Source: Eudorina sp. 2006-703-Eu-15
Lineage: Eukaryota > Chlorophyta > Chlorophyceae > Chlamydomonadales > Volvocaceae
NCBI GenBank assembly: GCA_003117195.1
Contig: BDSI01000045.1
Span: 276,589 to 340,588, forward strand
Length of the DNA: 64,000 nucleotides
Direction: 5' to 3'
Below are positions 16,673-27,900 of the stretch, piece by piece. The notes under the pieces were generated by a model. The model searched no databases. It saw only the letters and a list, made by a program, of their open reading frames with translations, and was not told where the DNA came from. Within the stretch, counting starts at the first letter, position 1, and each line of letters opens with the position of its first letter. The translations under genes and the position numbers were made by a program.

Positions 16673-19174
16673 TTGCCATTACTTACGCCGGTAAAAGCTG
16701 GACCAGCTGACATCGGTGCCTTAGAACGCGCGCTCCGCAAGCTCAAACGTGCTCAGGGTGCTTTGCCAGCAGCTGACGACCCCTCTGGTTCGCTTGCTGC
16801 TGCTGCTGCTACTCAGGGTGCCGGCGTTTCGACTGACCAAGGCACTGGTGCTGAGTCGGTTTGTGCAACCGGCAAAGGACCTGACGCCGCCGCGTCAGCT
16901 GCCCCAGTCGCGCTTGCCCAACCGAGCGGTTCGGGAGCCGGTACTACTGTAGCTGCGGCTGCCGTGGTAGTACCGCGCGTCCCGGTCGCAAGTCGATCAG
17001 CCGAGACCAGTGGCCTGCCGTCAGGTCGGCCGCCTGCACCGCCCAAGACCGCCGCTCCGACTGACCAAGGCCCTGGTGCTGAGGCGGTTGGCGCAACCGG
17101 CAAAGGACCTGACGCCGCCGCGTCAGCTGCCCCAGTCGCGCTTGCCCAACCGAGCGGTTCGGGAGCCGGTACTACTGTAGCTGCGGCTGCCGTGGTAGTA
17201 CCGCGTGTCCCGGTCGCAGGGTCGTCAGCCGAGACCAGTGGCCTGCCGTCAGGTCGGCCGCCTGCACCGCCCCGGCCCACCATGGCGCAACCACACGTCC
17301 CACTGCCTCCGATCCCGGTCTACAAGACCGCCACGGACAAGGATCCCGGCATCACACTGACCGAGTGGGCCCTCCAGATGAAGGCCTTCGGCATCGAGTG
17401 TACACTGGGGGGGCACTTCCCGGCCCAGCGTCTCATCGTCGCCGAGCTCTGCCTCCTCAAACAGCCGGACAACCCCGTCGGCAACCTTTGCCGTCAGTCC
17501 GGCGAGGCCTGGCTCAAGGACCATGCAGATGGTTACGCCGCCCATTTCGTCGCCAAGCCGCCCGCTGGCGGCGCTGCTGTCCCTGAGTACAACGGTCAGG
17601 CTTACGGTGACACTCCCGACGTCTTGGCCTACATCGTCAAGCGGGTACAGCAGCACCGTGGTGGTGCTGAGCGTGCGAGCCCGGAAGAAGTGACCCAGTA
17701 TAAGCGCCGTCCGGGCGAGACCGTGCAGGAGACGGTCGACCGCTTCATGCGGCTGAAGCGGTTGGTCCCGGAGGGGCTTCTCACCGATCACCAGTTTGCC
17801 CGCTCGTTCTTCAACAGCCTGAAGCACGAGTGCATCAGGCAACATATCGACCGGCAATGCGTCGATGCTGGGCGCGACGGTGTATGGAAGTTTGACGAGG
17901 TCACCAAGTGGGCGCTCAAGTTCGCCCGTAACTCTGCCACCCTCGCGGACCTGGAGCGGAAGGACAAGCAGGAGGCAGAAGCAGGTACGGCCGGCTCGGC
18001 GTCGCGGGCCCCGCGCCGTCCCGCTGCCCTTGTCACGGACGCCGCCCCTCCGCCACCAACGCCCACCACCTCTGACTTCACCGCTGCTGTCACAGCCGCC
18101 GTCACTGCCGTGCTCCGCCAGATGCCCGGGGCCAGTTCGTCGGGTAGGGGCGCGCACGGTGGCCAGCAGCAACGGCAGGAGGGCGGGGGCCGGGGCGGAG
18201 GCGGGGGCCGGGGGCAGCAACCCGGGGGCTGGGGCCGTGGTCCCCACCGTGATGACCGCCCCCAGCATGCTGAGGGGGCTCAACAGCCCCCGCCGCGGGA
18301 CTGGCGCCCGGGGCCGATCACGGGCCCCTTGCCGCCGTACACATTCCCCAACTGCAGCGACAACCGCGCACATCACAACCAAGATATCTGCCGCGCTGCC
18401 CATGAAACTGGCCTGCCCACTGTCTTCTCTGCCGAGGCCCGGCAGCCTCCCTCTGCCGTAGGCGCCCTCTGCACGCGTGAGGATGACCTGGCGGCTGTGC
18501 ACGCGGCGTGGGACAACCAGCTGGACACTGTGCTGGTCACGAAGGCCGAGGCCCTGATGCCATCGTACCTGTCCCGCAGTGTGCCGGCGGCGGTGGGGCC
18601 CGTCTGCCACACCGCCGCTGCAAGCTGCGCTGCCCGTGACCAGACGCTGATCGGGTTCCAGCAGCGCCCGCCGGCTCCCCTGCCCAGCACCGTCGCCTCG
18701 CGCGCTCCCTTGTCAGCCCCAGCGCCCTACTCCGTTTGGCTGACCGGCACCACCGCCTGCGGCGCCACGGTGGATTTGCATCTCAGCGGAGCCAAGGCGG
18801 AGCGGATCCTGCAGCTGGTTCTGCAGGAGGTCACCAGCGGGTCGTCGCTCACCGGCACTGCTGGCCCCACATGCGCCACTGTGGCCCCCAGCCCGCCAAT
18901 ACCGCCAGCCGTCGCGTGCGTGACGGTGCTCGACGGGGGCACGCCGGAGGGGGATCCCGGCAACTACGACGACGACGCTGAGGCGGCCTCCATGGCCGCC
19001 ATGCCGGGCACCGGTGCGTACCGTACCGCAGCCTCCCCAGCAACAATGATGCCCAGCTGCCACCCGCGCCAGCCGAGTACCCAGACTCGCTGCCCACCGC
19101 CGCGCAGCTTGGTATGCATCCCGTCCATGATGACAACTCCACGGCGGCCCGCCTGGCCACCATGCCGGGCGTAG
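16673..19174 (+). CDS. Retroelement Gag-like protein, 833 aa
   Basis: Single open frame starting MPLLTPVKAGPADIG. Residues about 50-205 are Ala/Pro-rich and include a 76-residue tandem duplication (228-bp period; units start at about 16832 and 17060). A helical, Gag-capsid-like region follows: LTEWALQMKAFGIE, then a segment ending ETVQETVDRFMRLK and LLTDHQFARSFFNSLK, which is the usual retrotransposon-Gag pattern of a QxxxETVxxFxxR-type helix. After it come a Gly/Arg/Gln-rich basic stretch (about 495-560, probably RNA-binding) and a Cys/His cluster around PNCSDNRAHH that is not a canonical CCHC knuckle. The last ~60 codons may be out of the ancestral frame. It would form particles that package the element RNA, with enzymes supplied by another element. 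Confidence 0.8.
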   Translation: MPLLTPVKAGPADIGALERALRKLKRAQGALPAADDPSGSLAAAAATQGAGVSTDQGTGAESVCATGKGPDAAASAAPVALAQPSGSGAGTTVAAAAVVVPRVPVASRSAETSGLPSGRPPAPPKTAAPTDQGPGAEAVGATGKGPDAAASAAPVALAQPSGSGAGTTVAAAAVVVPRVPVAGSSAETSGLPSGRPPAPPRPTMAQPHVPLPPIPVYKTATDKDPGITLTEWALQMKAFGIECTLGGHFPAQRLIVAELCLLKQPDNPVGNLCRQSGEAWLKDHADGYAAHFVAKPPAGGAAVPEYNGQAYGDTPDVLAYIVKRVQQHRGGAERASPEEVTQYKRRPGETVQETVDRFMRLKRLVPEGLLTDHQFARSFFNSLKHECIRQHIDRQCVDAGRDGVWKFDEVTKWALKFARNSATLADLERKDKQEAEAGTAGSASRAPRRPAALVTDAAPPPPTPTTSDFTAAVTAAVTAVLRQMPGASSSGRGAHGGQQQRQEGGGRGGGGGRGQQPGGWGRGPHRDDRPQHAEGAQQPPPRDWRPGPITGPLPPYTFPNCSDNRAHHNQDICRAAHETGLPTVFSAEARQPPSAVGALCTREDDLAAVHAAWDNQLDTVLVTKAEALMPSYLSRSVPAAVGPVCHTAAASCAARDQTLIGFQQRPPAPLPSTVASRAPLSAPAPYSVWLTGTTACGATVDLHLSGAKAERILQLVLQEVTSGSSLTGTAGPTCATVAPSPPIPPAVACVTVLDGGTPEGDPGNYDDDAEAASMAAMPGTGAYRTAASPATMMPSCHPRQPSTQTRCPPPRSLVCIPSMMTTPRRPAWPPCRA

Positions 19175-19797
19175 GAAGCTGCCATTCGGCGGCGCTTCCG
19201 GCAGATGGCCGCCCGCACGGAGGCGGACTTGCAGGCGCCGGTGCCTGCGCAACATCCACTCCGGGAAGCCTCGAGGGTCGCCTTCCGGCCCCATTGCAGG
19301 GGCTGCTCTCATCCGTGCGCCACCGCTCGTACAGCCGTGGACCATCTCGCGGCCGCCACCGCTCGTACAGCCGTGAATCGTCTCGCTCGCACAGCCGGGG
19401 ACCTGTGTACGCCCGCGGGCCACGAGACCGCTTGCCCGACCGCTGGCCACCACCGCCGGGGTCTGCCGCCGCTGATGAGGACCGCGGCTGCCTGCCCTTC
19501 CCGTGTTGGGGGCTGCGGAGCGAGGACGTCCCGGGGGCACCACGTCTGATACCTTGGGACTTGTTTGAGGTTCCTGTTAGCACTGATGCAACCGCTCGTG
19601 ATCTCAACGCCTCTCAACTTGCATGCATTCTAGGGCTGCCACCTGAGGCCAACCCTCGCCTGGCCCTGCAGCGGGGTATGTGCCTTCCTGCTGCCGCGCA
19701 TCCTTTCGGGTTCTCACAGGCTCCCCACCGGGCCTCCCAATGCCCGTCGCACATGGCCACGTGTGGTGGATCCGAAGTCCCGGCTGGGGGGGGACCC

Positions 19798-20160
19798 TCT
19801 GAACTGTCCTACACAGCCAGCACGCCGGCCACCTTGCCCACCATCGAGACTTCTCCTGACTACTCGCAAGCTGACGGCGTCGCGGAGTGCATTGTGCGAG
19901 TGGTCAAGCACAGCCTTCTGCCGCGCAACACCGTCGCCGCGAAGCAGCTACTACCCTGGACGGCAAGAAGCTCTGACGGCGCTTCAAAGACCCCAACTCG
20001 CTGGAGGGGCAAGTCCGCGAGGGTACCTTGCGGTACCTGAGGCCGGAGGCTGGTGCACAGCCCCTGGAGGCGCTCCACACAGACGGGACCACGGAGCGTT
20101 TCACGCCTGCGCGCGTGAAACCCTGGTTCTGTCGAATGAAGGATGTCTTAGATTGCATTT
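19798..20160 (+). pseudogene. Integrase C-terminal remnant
   Basis: A broken frame has SPDYSQADGVAE, which resembles the block around the catalytic Glu of DDE-type retroelement integrases (usually PxxxQxxGxxER), and after a frame change and a stop the tail LEGQVREGTLRYLRPEAG and FTPARVKPWF, resembling the C-terminal part of Ty3/gypsy integrases. The rest of pol is absent, so this is a deletion scar. Family assignment is from pattern only. Confidence 0.55.
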
Positions 20161-20477
20161 TTCCACACTGAGCATCTGCGTCGGCGCTATCTGAACGCGC
20201 TTGCCGGTGTAGGACGCATTGTGTTCCTAGTCACTCCCCCGCGGGCCCCGCGGGGTTCGCGCCGAGTCTGGTTGTTGGTTTTCGAGAGCCGTCGGGTTCG
20301 GGATCAGTTGATGCAGGTTCGGGTGCGGGATGAGAGTCCCTGGATTCTGACGTAGTGTGTCTGCGGTAGCACTATCTTGCTGTTGAACACCACGCCGCCC
20401 TCTGTTAGGGTCGTACTATCTGCACGGCACTTCATCTTGTCTCATTCAGCTACTCCTAACGTTTTCGCTGGGGGGGG

Positions 20478-20527
20478 AATCTCCCCGTGCCGTACGTGCC
20501 GTGCAGCGTACGCAGTGTGTCATGACA
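20478..20527 (+). repeat. 50-bp accessory repeat, internal copy
   Basis: Starts aatctccccgtgccgtacg directly after a run of G and ends gtgtcatgaca; two bases separate it from the 3' long repeat. Identical to 21102-21151. Confidence 0.9.
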
Positions 20528-20529
20528 GC

Positions 20530-21099
20530 TGTCGTGGCACACGGAGTGATTGACACAGCGCGTGTTCAGTTTGCCGTTAGGGTTTCAGTGGCCATCTCGT
20601 TGGGCCGACGGTTAGGTTTCCCGTTGTTCAGTTAATCATGTGCGCGCGAACTCTCTCAGTAGTGAGCGCGGCATTTACTGCCTGTATAAGTATCCTCGTC
20701 TTATTCTGGTAGAACATGAGCAGTTTCTGTGCGAATGTGCGTGAACTTGGTTGCATTAGGCCCATGAGGTAGATTCGTCGCTACAGGGAGGATAGTTTCG
20801 GGCCATCTGCGTCACTTAGGCTCGCTGCTCAGCCGAGCTGAGCAGCGGTGATACACGATTGCTGTCTTCACAGATGCACCTCTTAGTGTATGGATTGCAC
20901 CTCTTAGTGCGCAGTTCTTGCCTGTACAAGGCATTGCTGTAACATCCCAACGAGTGCCGCCGCAACAACATCTCTCGTGGACGACAACGCGCAAAGATAA
21001 AGTCAGCTGTGCATTGCAGACCGTGTGCCGCTGACAGAGTCTGCGCAGGTGCTGTCCTGCGTCTGCCCGCTTGCAGTGCGCATCCGCCGCTTTGTCCCA
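20530..21099 (+). repeat. 3' long terminal repeat, 570 bp
   Basis: Same length and sequence as 15744-16313. It is bracketed by the two 50-bp repeats, which the 5' copy lacks; this asymmetry is what makes the element unusual. Confidence 0.9.
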
Positions 21100-21101
21100 T
21101 T

Positions 21102-21151
21102 AATCTCCCCGTGCCGTACGTGCCGTGCAGCGTACGCAGTGTGTCATGACA
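21102..21151 (+). repeat. 50-bp accessory repeat, terminal copy
   Basis: Identical to 20478-20527 and ends the element: the next bases (atttgtatg) look like flanking DNA, and attt also precedes the 5' repeat at 15740-15743. Confidence 0.85.
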
Positions 21152-23206
21152 ATTTGTATGTATGTACGGCAGCTTTCGTTGCCGTACCGGCTTACAAAAT
21201 ACTCTAATGATAACGATCATTCTATCTTCCGAGATAGCCTAGGTAGGCAGGCTGTTTAATTCTCATCAGACGCCCTGCTCTGCATCGCGAACAAGTTCTC
21301 TCAACCTTTTAGATAGATAGAGTTGCGCGACTTTGGAAAACAAATGTTTCCAGTTTTCAGAGGTAGGTGCGCGACGACACCCTGGAGGTACGGTACTTGA
21401 CGGCCTTGCTCAGGCCCGTGCACGTGGCGACAATAACGGGTTATATATATGTAAACAAATAAAAGCCATACAGTCGCGCGCTCAATTGTATGTTCATCAT
21501 GCACACGTCACATCATAGCCCCGGCCACGCACGCGAATGGGGACATGTATGTATGCATAAGCTTACGTAGCAGCTTGAAGCACGCTTGCTTGGCGTCGCG
21601 GATGCATATGGGAGCGAGGTTAACCAGGAGTCGTGGACACGGCACTACACTACTATTAAAGTTTGTGGTAGCGGTAGACAGATATGCACTGCAAAATTTA
21701 TTTCGTCCCTCATATATACACCTGCGGATTCCCAGCCAGGCCATACATTTTCACAGTCTGGAAAATAGTTGGCAGCAGAGCTAATTCCAGCTCACTAGCT
21801 AGTCACTACAGTGTCAGATTAGTCAAAAACCTACATTTTGAAGGATGGGGGGGTCCGGGAAACAAATAGCAACGCTGTCATATGCACACGTCATGTCATG
21901 GGTCCATCCACGACAGCACCTGCCACGCACGGGCGGGTGTAATCACTATAATAGCCGGTACACCCTACACACCTCGTTCGCTCGCTACGATTGGCTCGCT
22001 CGCTGATGATCCGTGTGCACCTACACACCAATCAACGCACGCATGCACCGCGAGGTCCGCGACCCGCGCGGCGTATGCACGTCCAACAGACTAAACAGAC
22101 TGCCCACATACACAGCCCAGCAGCAGACTGCTCATCATCACGCTTTTGACCCTGATGACGGCGAAATGTGACCGCCGGCAGCAGAGGACGACAGTCTAGA
22201 GGTTCTGGGAAAAATGATAGTATTATGATGACTAAGATGACTAAGAGAAATAAAGTTGCATGCTCGAAAAAACCGTAAATGGGCTATTAGCGCGTGTCAG
22301 CGGCGGGGCATCACGCGACGTGGAGTGGCGACCCACGGCTCAGGGTTGCGATGGCGAGCGTGGCTGGATGTCACGGGCCGAGCGACAGGTAGGGTCCCGG
22401 GACGGTCCCCATCAGAGGGAGCGAGGGGAAAGTAGTACGTAGGCGTTGCATGCTGAGCAACCCTACACCTCAAGCAAATACATACTGTGCCAAGTACTGT
22501 TCCACCATCTCGAGAATTCTTTGCCAGGCTCGCTCTCATCTACCTACTTTAAATAAATACACCAAACATATTACGTGTCTACGTACAGCACCGGCGCGCC
22601 GGCCTTGGGAAACCTTGAATCAGTTCAGCAGCAGAGCACCGGTGCATCCCCGGCTGTCCAGCAAGCTATGTCGTGCGAAGATTTGTGAGATCCATCCGTG
22701 TGTAGGTCGTCGTCTTTCAGCCAGCGAAACGGCGTATGCACGTAGCTAGCTTGTACGGGATTTCTAGGGCATAACTGCAAGCAAGGTTCAATGTATCGGG
22801 TACAAACGAAGGGAACACACACATATATATACATATATATGTATATGCAGGTATGTGGGTGTGTGTATATCGTTGACGTCTCTATCAATAAATAACGTAA
22901 GTAGGCATAGCAGGGAACGAGAATATCAGATGATAGCGACGATGGATAGGTGGAGTAAGTAATTGAGCGGTTGTTTCGGTTACGTAAACAATAATAGAAA
23001 TAATTGTAATGACAATAACACATTAACAATAGTAATATTACACCAATATTATTATAATAATAAAATATCGATAATAATAATATATTGATAATAATAACAT
23101 CATCGTGTAATATAAATAGTGTGATGCAGTATAATATATTTATATGAAATATATAATAGTACAGCTGACGTAGCCATTCCCCATCAGACACCGCCAACAT
23201 ACCTAC
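21152..23206. other. 3' flank of glycoprotein copy 2
   Basis: Corresponds to 4400-6568 in copy 1. AT-rich at 22980-23160. A possible terminal exon near 22630-22675 ends in a stop right after DAPVLCC if spliced to exon 9; another candidate near 21555-21660 (minus) reads VPCPRLLVNLAPICIRDAK before gtaagc. Neither is secure. Confidence 0.35.
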
Positions 23207-24903
23207 CTGGCATGGGGCCAAGTGCGAACCGCCACGACGCGTCAGACCGTAGCAGTGTCGCGCCCGTGTTGACGTTCTGCAGTGTTGCAAGTACTCCGTG
23301 TGCAGTAACAAGGTTGCGGCACCGCACAGCCAAGGTGTGGAACCCGGGGGAGGCTCGAAAGGCCATCGTCTCCACGTTCTCCCATACAACATTACGTACA
23401 AACACGCCATCAACGAACACATCACCGTAATCGTCAACAGCCATTATGAGCTTCAAGTCGGTGGTGATGTTGACTGAGAAGGTCGTAAAAAGGATTGGGT
23501 ATTCATCTATCGTCCATTCCGCCCGAGACCATATGAATCTCGCCAGCGGATCCGGGAAAGCTTTAATGTTGGCAGCCACCCAGGGTGGGATGTCAATAAC
23601 CTGCTGGACCGCTGTTATGTCCGTATGTAGACATATGTGCGGATGGGCAGGTGGGCAATACATACGTACGTGACATCACTAACGTAGACGGCGTGCGTGT
23701 GTGTGCATCACATCATATATACATCAAGTAAATGCATGTTAGTATGTGCACGAAGTACTCACAAGCGAATTAGTAGTGGGGCAAGCAAGCAATCAAGCAA
23801 GCAAGCGAGGACATTCGTTTCCTTCACCATGCATTGTTCATCATTCCCCAGGCAAAAATCGAATGACCAGAAAAAGGAAATCAAACAAGAAGTAAGCAAT
23901 TTCAGCATGCATATCATATGCATTCGTTAAGGCGGCACGCGCGCGCGCAGTTAAGCGAGCGTCTGTTTTACACGTAGATTGCTTGATCGGCGCATGTATA
24001 TATGTACGTACGTACGCTTACGTGCATGTTGTACCATGCTTGCTTTGGTAAATCGCATGTGTGCATGCATGCAAGTAGTACAAGCAGGCACGCGCGTACG
24101 GCACCGGAGTAGTAAACATTGAATGCATGCAACAGACAAAGCATCCTAGCTGGAGCTTTTGTTATTTGCTTGATTGCTCAGCCTTGACGTCGAAAGATGT
24201 TAACTTACGTGAGTGGCCCAGCACATCGAAGGTAAGTTTTGCCTGCGATGCGCAAGCGCAACGAACGAGGGCATCAAGCAACAATATATAATGCAATTCG
24301 CCCAGAAAGTAGGTGTGAAGCTTGGAAGCGTCGCTGTGACAATTTGCTTAAACACATACACATGCATACAGCAGGCATAATGGACGAAAAGAAAATGCAC
24401 TCGCTCCTGAGCAGTGCGTGCAGCTTGCTTGCTTGTGGCCGGGCGCGTCCGTACTAGCTTTTGCGAGCACCGTGAAATGAGCCTAACAGCCCTTCCAAAG
24501 TAATGCCCTCCATTCGGCGCTATGACGGGTATCATAGATTGGCCTGGAGTCGCCCGAGGACGTTCGCTCCAAGGGGGAAAGAGTGTAACAGCAGGTATTC
24601 GAGCCCCATGGCATGAAGTGCGCTGTTCAGCATCGTGTTAAACCTACTAGTCTTAGCAACTGTATGTAGTAAATGTAATAATAAATATCAACAAAAATAT
24701 TGATAGTAATGATGTTAATAGTACAACTTATTCTCATAATGATGTATATACTTGTTTTCTATCTTGACTATTCCTTATATTCAATTCATATCTTGTTAAC
24801 TGTTGATACATGTAATTTAACCGTTACAAGGTGGACCCGTATTGTTGACGAAATAGTGTAAAACAAACATTCAATGTATGTATACATGCATAACATATGT
24901 ATA

Positions 24904-24999
<96 letters not shown>

Positions 25000-27900
25000 A
25001 TATATCATTTAGCTTATATGTAGTATACATGCATAATATATATGTATTATAATATGTATATATGTTTACAGTTTTTATATGTAATATAAATTCAACTTAT
25101 ATTCATCAGCAAGATCATCATTGTGATTTATTCTGGTACGGATTATTTTTGTATTCGTTGTTTTTTTGTCGTAATAACGCTATCAACAGTACACGTACAT
25201 GGACGGTGCCGCACGCCGGCAATCATTTCGCGCCGAAGAACAATGTTATGCATTCAGCAACAGCTTTACATACCTGATTCTCCGCGGCTGTCAGACGGGA
25301 CGTCAGAGCCGCTTGATCAGTACTACTCAAGGCCGATAGCTGCTCTTGCTGCGATTTGATAAGCTTTTCCAGCCAGGGCGCGCCCCGACCCCCGAAACCG
25401 GGATGCAGGCGGACGCGTCTGGTCTGTAACTACAGACTGTCCTAGTAGCGGTTTTTGGTTATTTTGATTATCTGGTGGCTGACCCTGCGACCTGCGGGCG
25501 TCCGGTCGGCTCGCCCCAAATCAGGGCTCAGGGCGCCCCTCAGCCTAATTCTGTCCTTTTGATTTTACAACTTATCCCTTTACGATAAAGGGTTCTCTGA
25601 ATGATATTTTACATTACAATTTTGTTTACAATTGTCGATGCCTTGTGCGTGTTTGCAGGATGTTTCTATTGCTTGCGTCAGACAAGAACAGCACTGAGCT
25701 GGCGACAGCGTTCACGCCGAAGTGTGCTTACGCGCGCCTCCTCCTCTACTGTTCACAGTACACATACATGGATGTGCCGCATGCCGGCAAACACTTCGTA
25801 CCGAGTAGCAATATTATTATGCAGTCATCAGCCACATCATTTCATACCTGGTTCTCCGAGGCTGTCAGACGGGACGTCAGGGCCGCTTGATCGGTACTCA
25901 AGGCTACAATCTGGGCAGGGTGCCGTGGACACACGCACAGGCGTACAGCCAGGTAGGCAGGATGGAAATGCAAACTACAAATGCTTGCTTGTTATCAACG
26001 TGCGTGCGTGCTGCACCAAGCTACCGGCACACGGTTGCCACTTGGCAAGTTTATTTTCCATCCATCCGCTGCTGCTAAAGCTGCAATTAAACGACATGCC
26101 AACACGCAGTCTGCTTGTATGTAAACTAGCCACCCGCCTGGCACATACGGACGGCGATGTGCGTACCCTGCTCGTAACATTGTCCTGAAGTTGCCGGATC
26201 GATGTCGTCGTATTAGCAGAGAGCTGCTCCAGCTGATCCTGCTGCGATTTGATAAGCTTTTCCAGCGCTGAGATCTTTGCTGACATGTCGAGCACTTGGA
26301 CGGTCGGTGCTGGCTTGACGTACAGCTGCATGCGGAAGGAGTTGGCCACCGTCGTGAAGACGCTGATTTCAACCGCGTCACGACCTGCCAGGACCTTCGT
26401 CAAGTTGGGCTGGTTCAGGTCCACGGTGCACTGGATTGCGTACTGCACCTGCATACACAGAGCGAAGTAGCGAGCGAGCGAGGCAGCAGACAAGGCATGA
26501 CTGGAGGCTGGGCGTAGCTAGTTTAGTTTCCTGGCATAATTTTAATGCACGAATGTTCACGTTGGAATCTTATTTAACATGCTATGCTATCGCGTCGATA
26601 TATATCCAGCATCCCAGAGAATGCATTTGTGCCGCGCGCAGGTGCAGCAATTGTTTTAGAGCTTGGGAGGTCGTACGTAAAATACATATTCGTTCGCAGG
26701 TAAATACGGTATCCCGCGGTGGACGCCGCGGGATACCGTATTTACTTGCGAACGAATATGTATTTTACTGCTGGGCACCTACAGCACCCGCGAGGCTTTA
26801 CCCCCCCCTAGGAGCAAACCGAGCTTACGTGCATACATCATACTTCCTATTATATATTACTGCAATTATTTGTGTAATTATTATAGGTCTTGGCGATCCG
26901 CTTAGATATGCATGCACTCCGCAACATACAACTCACCAGGGGCTTGAGCTCAATGTCAAAAGGATTATTCCTGGGGCTCTGTGGAGGTGGTGGCGCTGGT
27001 GGTGGTGGACGCGGTGACGGCGGCGGCGGGCGGGGTGATGGCGGCGGCGGGCGGGGTGATGGCGGCGGCGGCTTCCGTATCCTGCGTGCGTGCACGTAGT
27101 TGGCGCCCAACAAGCACACGCTCCCGAGCCGTCAAGCACAACCATGCATATATAGATGTAGTTATGTAAATATATAGTTATGTATAGTGCCATGCATCCA
27201 TTTGTTGCATGCCGGTGGTGGTAGGAGGCCAACATACGTTACATAACAAGTACGAACTCACTGCAATAGATGACGACGACGACGTCCGAAGACCCCAAAA
27301 GGGCCGTCGTTCGAATTCTCTGCTGTTTCTGTTTGCTGGAACTCGTCGGTACTGGTGTCTATTGGTGCAGGCGACTGCTGACTGCCGGCACTACCACCAC
27401 CACTATTACCATCAACTACATTAACGACCTCCGTTTGCGGCGGCGGCGGTGGCAATAATGGCGGCGGCGGCGAAGGAGAAACAATATCACCACCATCGCC
27501 ACTGCCGTCAGACATCTGGGTATCCGGGCGATGTCTTTTCGGTGGTGGTGGTGGCGGTGGTGGAGGCGGATAACTGGAGAACGGGGTTGCAGGGCGCTCG
27601 TTTCTTTTAGGTGGCGGTGGTGGCGGGTACGTTTTGTAGTCATTGAAAGAAGAGGGGGGTGGTGCTGTCATACGGGGCGAAGGTGGAGGCGGTGATGATT
27701 GTGGTGGCGGCTTTGATGGGGGCGGCGCATCACCATCGTTGGATGGCAGCAACGACTGGTAGTTGGAACCCAAACCGTCATCATCGATCAAAGGATCTGT
27801 ACTGCCCGAACCGCCAACACCTGCATCCCCATCTGAACTGCCGTCGTCACCGACATCACCGTCTGTATCAATAATACCCGCATCATTCTGACTAGGCGGT

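Larger units (their letters stand above)
15744..21151 (+). mobile_element. Gag-bearing retroelement with split-type terminal repeats, non-autonomous
   Basis: Two 570-bp direct repeats (15744-16313 and 20530-21099) look identical, so insertion or conversion is recent. A separate 50-bp word occurs twice: 20478-20527, just before the second 570-bp repeat, and 21102-21151, just after it. The order is long repeat, internal DNA, 50-bp repeat, long repeat, 50-bp repeat. After the first long repeat, ttgtatcaccgctc resembles a tRNA-iMet primer site (9 of 12 with TGGTATCAGAGC), and a G-run at about 20469-20477 resembles a polypurine tract. The outer ends read TGTCGTG and CATGACA and are flanked by attt on both sides. 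Inside: a gag ORF and an integrase-like remnant, no reverse transcriptase. It sits in the 3' flank of glycoprotein copy 2. Confidence 0.85.

Noticed and set aside
17249..18610. 453-aa minus-strand frame opposite gag
   Set aside because: Shadow of the GC-rich gag codons; no recognisable domain.
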